Origin: Tyto alba
Taxonomy: Eukaryota; Chordata; Aves; Strigiformes; Tytonidae
Assembly (NCBI RefSeq): GCF_018691265.1
Contig: NW_024881330.1
Location: 18,434,886 to 18,498,885 of the forward strand
Direction: 5' to 3'
DNA: 64,000 nucleotides
Shown: positions 51,201 to 63,471 of the stretch, piece after piece
How positions within the stretch are numbered: the stretch's first letter is position 1
Layout: each line of letters opens with the position of its first letter
Notes under the pieces: model-generated
What the model was told of the DNA's origin: nothing
The model's input: only the letters and a program-made list of their open reading frames with translations
The model's database searches: none
Made by a program: the position numbers and the translations under genes

Positions 51201-54200
51201 AATAAAGCAAGCTTCCAAATATAGAAATACCTCTGTACACCCTGAACAGGTAATTACTTTCATAGGATGAAAACACTAGAACCGTAGGTTACTAGAAATG
51301 TAAGGCATAATGATAAATGAGGCTTTGGAAGTTTATGTCTAGAGAAAGTAAAATAAAGAATCATGTCTGTTACAGACTAGGTGATTAATTTCATAATAAA
51401 ACCCAAAGAGAATTGGTGAAAAATTTAGGGTCCTTTCTGAAATATATGCCACAGGACAACACAAGTTATTTGGTAATATTTTGATTCAATATCAAATTTC
51501 AATAGATATCTGGACTAAAATATACATGTTCACTGATAAATACTGATTTATTTTTTTGCCATGTTGGGACAAATTCTAAATTACTGCAGCCTTTTAGAAG
51601 CTATAATGACAATCATATGATCCTCAAAATTCAAACTTAGAATACAAGTCATCATTTTTATGTACCTTCATGATAAACTGTTTCTTTAAAAAAATATTTC
51701 ACAATGAGAAACTTTTCCATATTATGTAACAGCTACATGAGCCAAAATTATTGTTTTAAATAGAAAATGAGTCAAATAGATCTCATCTACAATGTTATAT
51801 TCTCCAAATGTCATTACTTGGAAATCCATTAAAGTCCATGAAAATTCTGCATGTGATGACTGTGAACTGCTGTCACCAGACAAGTACAACACCCTCATGG
51901 AAGAGATGAACTCTTTAAAGATTTATCTGACTCTTTATTTTTGCTTATCTTGTTTAAACTCAGTGAGCTAAATGACAACTCTTACTCTGATCTGATACAG
52001 ACCGTGCATGGGATCCAATCTATCCATAAAATGAAAAAAATGGGCAAATTTATTACAAAAATATTGCTATATGAATATGTCATGGACACCCAGTATCTAA
52101 ATAAATACAAACACTCAAATTTGTGTGTTCTGTCACCAAATATGATGGTATGAAACACTGACCAGAAAAATTCCTCATGAGTATTGACTATATAGCAGTT
52201 CTGAAAAATATGTCAGAAAGATAAATATACAAATAACAAAATGAGACCTATGAGGTATGAGTGCAGTTACTAGAGAAAACACTTCAAGAATGTTCATTTA
52301 ATTTCAATTAACTGACCACTTCTTTCAAGTTCTTATAAACAAATTGGTGGTAATAGAACTTCAAACTGAGGGGAAAATATGACATGTATTTGTAAAAGAA
52401 AGATTTGAAGTGGAGATTGCATCAAAAAGTAACAGCAACACTAGAGTGATTCATTAAATGAGTGGTATTGCCAAGTTTGCAACTAAAGATAATTACACAT
52501 AGACTTGTGCATTCGGCTATGAACTCATTAAAATTCCCACCCTGCTGTAGCAGTTATCACATTAGCTACGTTACCATAAGATGACACTAATCCATTTGAG
52601 GAACTCAGAAGTCTCAGCACATAGCACACTTCCCCTGTAAATAGGACACCTGGATGCAAACCATATTTCTTATTTCCCAGGAGAGCTTCCTTAAACATCA
52701 GGCCATAGCAGATACTGGACTGTAAACAGTGAAGGAGGAAAGAAGAAACCCTTAACCCCTTCTGTTTAAGCTCTGACATTGTTTAGGAAGAAAGAGTTAT
52801 TCATGGATTCAGGAAGTGATAGACAATGATTTTACTGACTCTTGGTAAAGGAACTTGTTTGGGAAGGTGAGTGGTTTGACACTGACCTCAGATCTATTTC
52901 TGAATTTTATCCATTTACTCTTACAGATAAAGGGCAAAAGTACCTGCTACCACAGTGGCCGTCAATTCAAAATGAAGATGGCAAGATTCACTGTATGAAG
53001 GTCTGATCCTGTCTAGGTATGGTAGATAATTCAGTGAGAGACTGTTGAATCTCATGCCCTGAGGGTCCTTAGGTGCTGCTGTAACAAGCTTCTGGAGCGT
53101 AACTGGATTAGACAGAAGTTGGATATCAAGTTGCTTAGACTGGGAAAGTAGTTGACAATGTAGAGGTACAACTGTTGGGTATATCTATGTCAACCCTGAA
53201 GATGTCTTTAAGGCTTTGGAATATTAGGATAAGGTGACAGAACGTTATGAACATTTACTGGATTTTGAACAGAAATCTTCTACAAGGAAACAATAACAAC
53301 TGAACTATACTTTGATGGTGAATAATGGGCACGAACTTGTATGAATTTAAAAGTTTAAATTATTACAGTTTAATTTCATAAAGTATGCTAATCTGTATAG
53401 AGCTGAAGTAGATGCAACTGTGATGGAGGAAGCCACACAGCCCAGTTGTTGCTGTGGCAAACCCATGCCTGTGAACTGCACAACATAACTGAGAGCAGAA
53501 AGTGAACAGTATAAGTAATTGATAGGGTATTCATAAACAGGAAATTGTCAAATCTGGGGTAATTGGAATCTGCAGAGAAATAAGAATGTGAAGATAAGGC
53601 CATGGATGGGGATGTCTATAGATCCATCTGAGTGTAATCACAGTTTCATTTCAGAGTAGGACAAAGACTTCTTATACACTTTCTTTGAGTGTTTCAATTT
53701 GCAACAATGGAACACAAGTACCTAAAAAAAAGAGCCTAGAAAAATGTATAAATATTGGTTTAAGGGAAAAATTAAATTAAACTTGTTTTATATGCTGTTA
53801 GTTTTGGTTCAGGTGTTTTAGGAGTGGAGGACAAGAAGAGGATGTAATCATTTAACAACACAGTTTAGTTTCAGACCATTTAGAAGGGGCTTGTTTCTTT
53901 TAATTTATAACTAACTTTAATTAACTGTTCTTTTTCCATCCCCTGACCATATTTGTATCCCAATGGTATCTAACTATGCAAAAAATCTTGATCAGGATTT
54001 GCAGAAAGGCAATGTGACTATCACAATGCAATCATATCAGTTCATTCTTGATGGCATCTTCTCCCTCTTCTGATGATAATTCTTTTCTGCTTTTTGAATG
54101 TAAGTTTAAAACCAGATTTCTTAACTCATTAGCTGAATTCCTTTATGTGAACACTGCATAATAGCAGTAGGACACCAATTTCAAAGTGATTACGATTAGT

Positions 54201-55799
54201 AATTATTTTGCAGTTTTAACCTTAGTAAAGAGAGACACGCTGTGGTGTAATAAAGATACAGACTCTGTGGATTCAACAATATTAATGTGTCTTCTCAGAA
54301 AAATTAACAACTTAAAATTACTTCATATTAGAGAAGTTTGGTGCTGCAGTAACACGATTATAGAATTAATCACTTCCACGTAAGTTTTGGGAAAAACCCT
54401 AAAATAAAACTAACCTACTGTTATGGAATTCATATTGTAAGCTAGAACAAAGCAATGCCCCCATGACATTGAATTTGCTTTATTTTAGCAGATTTTATTT
54501 CGACTTTTAAGGAAGCTGTGTGAAAGAACATATGATCTAGTGGGATGGTCAACTTTTTATAAATATAAGGTCTATTATGCCCATTACTTTGGTATCTAAA
54601 CATATAAAAATAAGAAAATATTCTCAAATTTTATGGCTTACTTCATAAATATATTGCTAGATAAACAAAATACCATGGCACTTGTCAAATTTACCTCAGT
54701 TGTTCTATACAGGCCATGGTCAGATGGTTTGGCCATTCAGAATGTGTCCCAGAGAAGTCATATCTTGAAAAATATGAAATTTAGGGCTCTGCCTTGACAA
54801 TGGATCAGGAAGCATCCCAGTGAGATGCAAAGATCAGGATTATATATGCTTCAAAAAATTAAAGATGAGATGGGAAACTGGCAGTTAGAATTTATGTTGG
54901 AAAAGCTGCTTATACAGCCTAAAACCTTGACTAGAAAGTCAGAGACTGGCCTTACAGATCTCTAGCTTATAAATATAATCTTCATTCAGGCAAGCTTTTC
55001 TTCACTAGAACTACCTACCGAGTCAAAGATTGCTTGATTTTTCTCTAAATGTTACTAGGTGTTATGTGTCTGGTGAAAATATGCTAGATGGTGAAGGGCC
55101 TGATAATTCACTATTCTCCAAACCCACTGTGGAGAAAACTGGAAAAATTTCAGCCAGTACCTGCACTTATTCTGATTAACTGACTGCATAGACAGATAGG
55201 TCTTCAGAGAAAGTGTTTCTTATTTCTACTGCTAATCTTTTAGAAAATATATGATGTGTACAACAGTTCAATGTTTGCAAGTTACCCAGACCAAGACAAT
55301 GGAAGTGAAATCTCTTTGGAGAAGCACGAGTAGGTTACACTAACACTGGTTTCAGTTGCACCATGTAATATCCATCAAATCACATGAGCTGTTAGAGCAC
55401 TCAACTTCCTCTACATTATAGAAGAGGTAATTGAGGTGAGGTACTGGATAGAGTTGAACTGCACACTGCAAATAGACCAGAAATGCTTACTTTCCAGGGG
55501 GTGGTGTTTTGGTTTGGTTTGATTTTAATGTGTGCTGTGCATGATCACTGAAACATTTCAGAACATGTGTTTCATAAACTGAACAAACTAGGACCAGAAA
55601 TGTGAAAATAAGAATTTTGAAATATCTGACTTAAGAGGCTTTCTGCTCACAGTGATGTTGTCAGTATAATGGTAATTTTTAGTAACAAATACATTTTTTC
55701 ATTTCTGACGACAAACTGATCTTCCTATCAAGATGTTCTTTACAATATCTAACATGAATCAGAATAATAAAACAGTCAATCCTTTCTGAACAAAGCTTA
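45231..55799. other. AT-rich non-coding stretch
   Basis: About 10.5 kb with no supported gene. It contains a 19 T run at 46758-46776, an AAT-rich microsatellite at 49755-49776, an alternating AT stretch near 50540-50570, a short direct repeat ACTATGTTGCTT (around 50957 and 51019), and a balanced-composition block at 47100-47300. Predicted frames are short and without motifs. Confidence 0.55.
46758..46776. repeat. poly-T tract (19 T)
   Basis: Homopolymer. No retrogene is recognised beside it. Confidence 0.9.
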
Positions 55800-56030
55800 G
55801 TGACAGATGAAGTTGGCAACCCTCAGTGCTTAAATGAGTGTTTCACCAGTATTCTAAATGGAAGCAGATGGCAACTTCCTAGAGACTGTGCACATTCCCT
55901 GGGGGAGAGGAGAAATGTTACAACACTCCACCATTGCACTGGAGCAGATAATTAGGCAATTAGATCTATTAAAAGCTGACAAAGGGAAAAGTACAGATGA
56001 ACCTTCTCCTTAGGCTTCAATATGGCAGTA
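55800..56030 (+). pseudogene. Possible ancient LINE (CR1/L2-like) reverse transcriptase fragment
   Basis: Two short translated stretches resemble the region just before LINE reverse transcriptase. LVTDEVGNPQCLNECFTSIL matches the pattern of a short linker followed by LNEFFASVF. IALEQIIRQLDLLKADKGKS then TDEPSP matches the pattern EQVxxxLxxLKxxKSxGPDxxxP. They are in order and a sensible distance apart, but in different frames and heavily decayed. No catalytic RT block is visible. The match rests on pattern reading alone. Confidence 0.4.
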
Positions 56031-58606
56031 CTTGTAATAGTCTATATAGAACGTCAGAGTGAACACATGATTTATGAATTTTAAGACTGATTTATTGTGA
56101 TTTATGTATGTATGAACATATGTAAACCTAATATATACTGGGTATATTTTACATACATATATACATATATGATTATAGACGTATGTTATATGTACCTGTG
56201 ATTATAAATAGCTATTACTTTTCAAACAATGGTGAATTTGTTAAAAATTCAAGGCAAAAGTAATTTATGCTATAATTTCTCCCAGTGGACTTCATTCCAC
56301 ACAGATCTCTTTCAGGATGCCAAAATGTAAGTATAGGGAATTATTTTCTCCTGGTGGAACTGGAACCAATTTCCAATATTTGTTGAGTAAAATGTTAACT
56401 TTATAAATGCTGCAATTTAACTGTATTGATTACATCTGCTCAATTTGGTGCACAGGTGCAAATCATAGATTTTATAATTTGTTCCTTGTATGTTTCTTGT
56501 GGTAGAAGGAAGAAAGCATATTCAAAGGTCCTTCCTAATCTCTTCTATTAACTGAAAAATTAAGATGCAACTATAAATCTCTCTATCTTTCCATATATTC
56601 ATGTATACATAGGCATTTTATTAATAATCTACTGTTAATTATATAATTATACACTCAGTAGATTGTTACTCTATTTATTATTAATATATTATTAAAATAA
56701 TAATAATATTTATTATATTATGTCATTATTCAGGATCCAGTCATTGTGCCAAGTACTATATAAACATGGGAGAAAAAGCACATATATTAATACATTAATC
56801 TATAGTTCGAAAAAATCAGTACTACACAATATTTTAAGAAATACATGTAATAATATGAATTTAAAAAATCAATTGCAGACCATATGATCAGGTAAAATCA
56901 CATCAAATAAAATGTGGAAGGTCCTGATCATACGGAAATCAGTAGATCCCACTGATAATGTGACATAAAGTAGAACATACCTTCTGACCTCTGTTGCAGT
57001 GTGACAAAATGGAAAAATGAAAATACAAGAAAAAGTAGAAAAGTTCAGCAGAATAAAATAAATAATAAAAAGGTAAAACATAAAATTAATTGAAGAAGAA
57101 ATAGCAAGCAATCACTAGGACACAAAGCTCTAGATAAGCGATATCATCAGCTTTTTAAGTGATCAAGACATCTCAAAACTAATTTGAATTAAAATAACTT
57201 TTCTTTATAATAGGTCTATAGCCTTTATTTTGCTTGAGAATATCATGTTTGGTTTATTTTATATCAATATCTTTCCTCTTGTGTTGCTCCTTTGCATTGC
57301 ATGCCCAAGAAAAGTGGAAACTTTCTTAGGTATTTTTTTTGCAAACAAGGAGATATTTTTGCTAAATTACTTCCCAATTTTATTTACTTGTTCTGCACAA
57401 CAGTGACAGTTTTACATCCTCCAGTAAATTCTGGGTAGTTTCCAGTTTCTAAGACTTATTTTAGAGGCCAGGAATATAAATGGCCTCCCACCACTTCACT
57501 GTAATTCTAATGCCCAACATTTTTGCAGGTTTCAGAAAGTTTGCACCCATATGCACACAAATGGATTTTATACATATGTGGTTGTCGTTGAGGAAAGAGA
57601 CTAGTAAGGACAGCTCTCCTTGTCTTCATTGTACAGCAATTAAAATTTTTCACTGTATTGGCAAATGCCATAAAGCTGTAAATCTAATATCTCTATACTC
57701 TCCCAGAGCATGTTTTGAGAGTTTGTTTTTGTTCCGATCACCACAGAAGGAGACTAAGAGATTAACCTTCATTAGATAAAGTTACTATCTTTGAAGTTTC
57801 ATTATAGACTCATCATGGAAAAAAAAAAAAAAAAAAAAAAATCAAAACCGCCAAATTTACAAGTAATTGGGCTTCATAGAGATTAACTTTGGGGAAAAAA
57901 AGAAGTACTTCAGGCTACACAGCCCAATGATTGCTTCTGATATTAAATTCCATGAATCTGTGACTTGTTTACTATTTATCCTTTCCACTTAAGTAATATG
58001 AATATGTTACTGAACAACAGAAAAGGCACAAATGGAGTGAAAAGTTTCTGTTAAAATCAATTGGTTATTAAGATGTTGCTTTAGTATAATTAAGACAAAG
58101 TTGTTCTCTCAACTTCTACCAAAGAAATTAAAGTTGTTTGTCTATTATATGCAGCGCAATCTATGAAACTTTTGGTAAAATCATGATAAAAGATATTTGA
58201 GATGATGTAAGAGAGGTAATGGATTTTGAAGGTAAGTAATCAACATAAAAAAATTTCAGGCACATAGAAATGAAATAATGTGCTACCTAATGTAAATTGT
58301 AATGTTAGAATTGTGATTATTTACAGAAAGCAATACAGTTTTAAGTTTTACAATAATATGAGGAGTTTAAAATATAAACAATGCACTGAAGACCTTTGTA
58401 TTAAGTGTAAGTTTAATATTTTTTGAATCAAGAGAAGGATAATTCATATTATTTTTATCAGTTACTATTCAATTTAAATATTTATATAAATTAAACTAAT
58501 TTTGTTCTTATAAATAGAAATTACTTTTATTATTATACAGAAACTTGATTCTGAATGGTTTTTTACTGCTACTGGAATACTTTTCTGTCTAATATTTTTA
58601 CTCAAT
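56031..58606. other. AT-rich non-coding stretch
   Basis: No gene is seen. Dense TA-rich sequence with small inverted repeats (56100-56210, 56633-56665) and a 23 A run at 57819-57841. Frames such as 57480-57779 show no family motif. Confidence 0.55.
57819..57841. repeat. poly-A tract (23 A)
   Basis: Homopolymer followed by TCAAAACCGCC. No retrogene is recognised upstream. Confidence 0.9.
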
Positions 58607-58785
58607 TCATAGAATGGCTGGGTTGGAAGGAGGCTTGTGATGGTGTCTAATTCTCTCTCTTTTTAAATAGCTTTAAGTAATTTTTGGAAGATATTCTTTC
58701 TACTCTGTTTTTAACAGTGGTGGTGGAGTCTCCACAGTCTTCCCAGTCTAGTTCAGTACTGTTCTATCCTTACCACCAGATGTCT
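58607..58785 (-). mobile_element. CR1 LINE 3' end fragment, decayed
   Basis: CATAGAATGGCTGGGTTGGA starts an antisense CR1 3' end. After a diverged middle, GGTGGAGTCTCCACAGTCTT then CCCAGTCTAGTTCAGTACTG matches the usual CR1 phrase about stretched or damaged 3' UTR (family form GATGGAGTCTCCACAACCTT). It is old and truncated. Confidence 0.7.
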
Positions 58786-60713
58786 CATCTCTGGAATTTC
58801 TTTGTTACAATTATTCATGCTACACATGCATACATAGAAAATAGGAAAATAGGAAAACATAGTTGATTTAAATATTGGTTCCGACATTTTTCCAGGAACT
58901 GAAATTAACCAGTCATATATACATTTACTGATTCCTCCTTTCTGATTTTATAAAAATAGGGACCACAGAGCTTTTTCCAGTCCTTCAATATCTCACCAAG
59001 TTTCCTTGAATTCTAAAGAGGTAAAGGGCTCTGATATTTCATTAGCCAAGGTTTAAGTATCTTTATATGAAAGTAACCTATAAAAACAAAATGTGCAAAT
59101 TACCTGAGTACTTTTTAAGTTCTTCCTTGCTTGTTCCTGACTAAGATTTTATCTTTCTCATTGTAATTACCACCTGATCTGTGTTAATCAATTTAGTATG
59201 GTATGATTTACTTAATTTTTGTTGGTGTTACTACAAATTTTATAGTCTCTCTCATGCTATTAACACACTTGTTAATAATTGCTTGTGTATCTTTTTTCCT
59301 TAGTATATTTCATTTGTGCATTGGCTTTTCAGATTTTGCTCATGTCAAATTATGCTTAGTAGTTTGTCCTAGGCTTCACTTAACTGTACATCTCTTTTCT
59401 GGTTTAGATTCATGAAGAAGAATCCTGACTTACCTAAGCTGATTTTACAAAATATGAACAAACTTTCATGCAGTAGGATATTTTGTATGTGTATTTTCAA
59501 TACTGCTCATTAAAAATGAACAATATTGTGAGACTTCATTACCACTTTTGACCTACATCTTAGGATGTCTTACAGACTCTCAGTTTATTTTTTCAACATA
59601 ATATACTATGATACCATATAAAATATTTCTACTACTATATTTGTACTAAAATAATATAATATAAACAAATGTATTTCATTCCTTCATACACTGCATTTTG
59701 ATATTATTTTTGATCATTGACAGGAGAATGAAGAACATTCATTCTATGACCACTCTGACCTAAATTAATTCTTTCTTGATATTCTCAATCTTCCTAGTTT
59801 TTGAATGAAATGTAGAACAACCTGTGTAACATAAAACTATATATTAAAAAAAAAAATCACTGAGTTTCAGTTCACAAAACATGACCTCCTTGTCAATAGC
59901 TACTACACCTTCATCAGTCACCTAAATTCGCTTTATAGTCACTAAAGAAACAAAAAACAGTTGTAGTGCTATGAGTGATTGATCTAAGCTTTTATTCCCT
60001 CAGATGTAGTTTGACTGATAAACACTTGTGTAGCTACCCAGAGTAAGGTGAGGCAAACTTCTATCATATGTGTCATGCCCTCCTACTTCTCACAGTACTT
60101 TACTAGGTAATTAAAGTATCCCAACACCAACATTTCCAAAACTTTACTTGATTCTGCCAGTTTCTCAAACAAAGCTGTATCTTCCTGCCCTTCCAGAATG
60201 GTTAGCGAATTCTTGTCATACAGAAATTTATTAATTTTCTTCTTAAATGTCTATCTCTCTAAATTTTAGTTTCCAGAGGATGTGTATTTGGCCTTGACAT
60301 ACAAGGAAAACACTAGTTATTCAAGAAGTTATGAAGGTCCTTGTGTGACCCAGTAATAGACCTCTTCATCTCCATTATTTTTGGTGAATTTATTTTTATG
60401 ATACATTTCCTTAGCCTTTTGTTAACATTATTACATTAATTATAGATGAGAAAAAGTATAATTGTACTCTGTCCTTCTATCATTTGTTATGAATGCTGAT
60501 CTGCCATTTCCTTCTCCTCTCACATCAATGATTACAACCATGTCTGCCATCACCTACATAACTTCATTTCTACTGTACTGCATTTCCTCATTCAAGACTC
60601 CCTTTCCTCTCACTTCCATAATGGCAACTTTCTTCTTCCATCTTGTTTAGCTTTCGTAAAAGTAAAATATATAAAATTCTATTTCCTGAATGTTTTGGTA
60701 TCTGTCAACATCT
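58786..60713. other. AT-rich non-coding stretch
   Basis: I see no gene or recognisable repeat here. Confidence 0.55.
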
Positions 60714-60757
60714 CTTTATGCTTCATATACATGCATAAATATATATGAAGCATAAAG
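60714..60757. repeat. Inverted repeat, 16 bp perfect arms
   Basis: CTTTATGCTTCATATA (60714-60729) and TATATGAAGCATAAAG (60742-60757) are perfect reverse complements around a 12 nt loop. Confidence 0.85.
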
Positions 60758-60782
60758 TAATTGTTATGATAAGTTACCTTAC

Positions 60783-60817
60783 GTTATGTTATGTTATGTC
60801 ATGTCATGTTATGTTAT
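60783..60817. repeat. (TTATG)n pentanucleotide repeat
   Basis: About seven TTATG/TCATG units, two with a T-to-C change. The frame starting at 60786 arises from this repeat. Confidence 0.9.
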
Positions 60818-60833
60818 AATTGTATGTTTTCAT

Positions 60834-60875
60834 GCATGTGTGTGTATATATGTATATATGTATATACACACATGC
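60834..60875. repeat. 42 bp near-perfect palindrome (TG/TA)
   Basis: GCATGTGTGTGTATATATGT leads to a mirror half ending TATATACACACATGC. The sequence is nearly self-complementary and alternates purine and pyrimidine, so it can form a cruciform or Z-DNA. Confidence 0.8.
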
Positions 60876-61112
60876 TTTTTGCCTTACCTTTACTTTTTCA
60901 TTCTTTTTCCCTGTTTTTCTAAAATCTCATGTCATTTTCATCCATTCTTTCACATCTTAAAATTTGGACTTCATGAACAGGTCTGTCCTGGGTTGAGTGA
61001 GTGGTGGAGTTTTTTGGTAGCAGGGGAGGGGGATATAGGGGTGGCCCCCTGTGAGAAGCTTCTCAAAGCTCCTCCAGCTCCAAGTCAGCCACACTTCTGT
61101 TTGGAAACTGAG

Positions 61113-61147
61113 CCAATCAGCTGTGCCTCTGCGATAATGTGTTTAAG
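61113..61147 (+). promoter_or_regulatory. Putative LTR core promoter, copy 5
   Basis: CCAAT precedes a weakened TATA-type box, TGTTTAAG, where copies 2, 3 and 4 have TATTTAAG. Promoter strength may be reduced. Confidence 0.45.
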
Positions 61148-61471
61148 AAGAAACATGGTGATGGGCAGTCGGATTTGTGAGGAGGAGTTGCTGCAGCTGT
61201 GTGAACACCAAGGAGAGTGGAGGAACAGAGGAAGAAAGGAGGGGGGAGGTGTTCCGGAGCAGAGACCCCCCCTGTATCCTGTGGTGAGACGGCAGGGTGC
61301 CCCCCCCCTGCCACCTATGAAGATCTACGGTGGAGCAGACATTGATTTATGTCCTGTGGATTCTGCCTGGTTGATCAAGGTGCTGTGCCCGAAGAAGGCC
61401 AGGGTCTTGTGGGAAAAGGTATCCCCACTGCTGTAATTCAGCGCTGGGAGGATTGCAGCATGCAGGGGTGT

Positions 61472-61605
61472 CCCACACCGGAGCAGCTCGGGAAGGGTTG
61501 CAGCCGTGGGAGAGAATCCAGTTGGAGAAAGTTAGTGACCCATGACGGAGCAGTGTGGGGAACGCTGCAGCCCATGGGAGGAACTCATGTTGGAGAAAGT
61601 TTGTG
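61472..61605 (+). repeat. Two imperfect ~67 bp tandem units inside LTR copy 5
   Basis: Each unit runs from CCCA(C/T) and GGAGCAG through a TGCAGCC(C)(A/G)TGGGAG block to GTTGGAGAAAGTT(A/T)GTG. The same two-unit layout is seen in copies 2, 3 and 4. Confidence 0.75.
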
Positions 61606-61862
61606 GAGGACTGTCTCCTGTGAGAGGGGGACCATGCTGGGGCAGTGGGAAGAAGTTCCAGAATCTCCCCCCACTGAAGATGGAAGAAGTGGCAGCACTG
61701 ACTGCACCCCCCGTTCCCTGCCCCTGCGCCACTGGGGGAGGAGGTAGAGATATCAGGAGCAGAGCTGAGCCCAGGAAGAAGGGAGGGGTGGGGGGGAAGG
61801 TGTTCTCAAGATGTGGCAATGCTTCTCACTGTCCTACTCTGTTATGTGTTGTTAGTGTCTGT

Positions 61863-61868
61863 AATAAA
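61863..61868 (+). terminator. Putative LTR poly-A signal, copy 5
   Basis: AATAAA followed by TGTATGTTC and a T-rich run, 188 bp before the element's 3' end. Confidence 0.6.
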
Positions 61869-63311
61869 TGTATGTTCTTTTTTTTCTTCCCCTATCGAGT
61901 CTGCCTTTTGCTCGTGATCATAAAGTGGGATTTTTCCCCATCCCAGTCCTATCTCTAACCCCAAGCCTGGCTCTCTGTCTTTTCTTATTGCCTGAAGAGA
62001 AGGGAGAGAGAGCTTCTGCTTGGTGTTTGGCTGCCAACCAGGCCCAAACCACGACAAGGTCATTCTACACTTCTTTTAGACACTGAAAATAGTAAGAATG
62101 AATTAGAGATTTAGATTACTTTTTCCATAAGCCTGTTTAGTGTTAAGTACTCTGAGTCTGAGGAACTAGTTTATGAATTAAATACTTTCATGCACATTTG
62201 AAATAGAACATGGTCCAATTTCAGGCAACTAAAGCACAATAATTCAGAAATAAACCTACATCCTGAGGTAATGCTTCAACTCATAAAAGTCGAAGCTGTT
62301 TTCTGTGATTCCACTGATGACATTAATGTATGTCACTGTTCAGAAGTCATCAGAGATAATTTAAAAGGAAAAGTCAGAGACGTGAGAAATTTTCCTGCCT
62401 TAAGTATAATTCTTTTGATTTTAAAGTTAAAATTAAAGCTCTTAAAGCTATTTTAAAACATGATTCCTGACTTAACGCTGCGCCCCCAAGGAGCTTTTAA
62501 CAAAAGCTTACAAGATATCCTCTGAAGATCTCACTGTATAATCTAAAATTATACATTTTAAATGCACTTTCACAAATTGGTCACAAAAGAAAATAAAATG
62601 AAGAGCTGTCTCTTACAAGTACTGATTCATCTATAATGACATTTTTTAAACCAGCATCAATATGGAATGGCACTTTTCTGAAAAACAGGAACTTTCTCTG
62701 TTTTTAGGGTAAACATATTTTTTTGTTTTTTCAGCTAATAGGTTTATATAACTGTCCTTTTCCTACAAAAAAAAAGTGTTTAGTGTCAATAAAGTCTGTG
62801 TCTTAATTTCTCATCACAGGTAACTTAACAAACTGCTGTAAAAAAATGAAATGTTAAACATAATGTAAAAGATGCTAGCTGCTAACATGCACTGGATTCA
62901 GAATGCATGTGAGGCACAAAATCTTCATATCAGCATGTTCTGCAAATGGCTGTTAGCAGCTTTACAACATGTAACACTTTCATCCATATAGCATGAAAGT
63001 GAATAATTTTCCCCAACTTGATTATAATTTTCTGATGTCATTTAATAGTTCTTGATATTTAATGATGAGAATTTTTAGTAGAGTATACTGTATTAAACCA
63101 CAAATTGTTTACTGTATACCTTGCTATTTGGATTTGATAATATAAGGCAATTGATCATCTGAGTATACACGAATTTCCCTTGATCAAAATCTAATATACA
63201 CTTTAATCTGAAACTGTAACATCAGCCAATATGTCTACAAGCATATTGCATGCACATGTCTCTGATGACTTTAAACCCCAAAATTATATTCTCTAAGTTC
63301 TTAACTTCATA

Positions 63312-63341
63312 AGTTAAACCCTCAAAGTTGAGGGTTTAACT
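63312..63341. repeat. Perfect hairpin, 14 bp arms with 2 nt loop
   Basis: AGTTAAACCCTCAA (63312-63325) and TTGAGGGTTTAACT (63328-63341) are perfect reverse complements separated by AG. An overlapping smaller inverted repeat, TAACTT-CAT-AAGTTA, ends inside the left arm (63302-63316), so two alternative hairpins compete. Confidence 0.9.
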
Positions 63342-63442
63342 GCCTGTCTCAACAGAAGCTTATTCATCTGTCATCTTTTGATGAAGCTTTTGAATGGGAT
63401 GTACTTGAAAAGACACAAGCTTAAAGACTGCCTCCTGAATTA

Positions 63443-63471
63443 AAAAAAAACAACCAACCAACCAACCAACA
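63443..63471. repeat. A-rich to (CCAA)n microsatellite
   Basis: A run of A followed by ACAACCAACCAACCAACCAAC. The same A-tract plus AACC composition occurs at 2917 and 34036. Confidence 0.85.

Larger units (their letters stand above)
60984..62056 (+). mobile_element. LTR copy 5 (solo LTR, avian ERV type), 1073 bp
   Basis: It starts TGTCCTGGGTTGAGTGAGTG and ends CCCAAACCACGACA, with perfect duplications AGGTC at 60979-60983 and 62057-62061. It has CCAAT (61113-61117), a box changed to TGTTTAAG (61140-61147), and AATAAA (61863-61868) with a T-rich downstream stretch. Two ~67 bp imperfect repeats lie at about 61472-61605. It is close in sequence to copy 3. The open frames at 60786-61436 and 61349-61747 lie inside it and are not host genes. 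No retroviral interior is attached. Confidence 0.93.

Noticed and set aside
60786..61436. Longest open frame in the window (216 codons, plus strand)
   Set aside because: It begins in a TTATG microsatellite, crosses a TG/TA palindrome and runs into LTR copy 5. It is a chance fusion of repeat sequence, not a gene.
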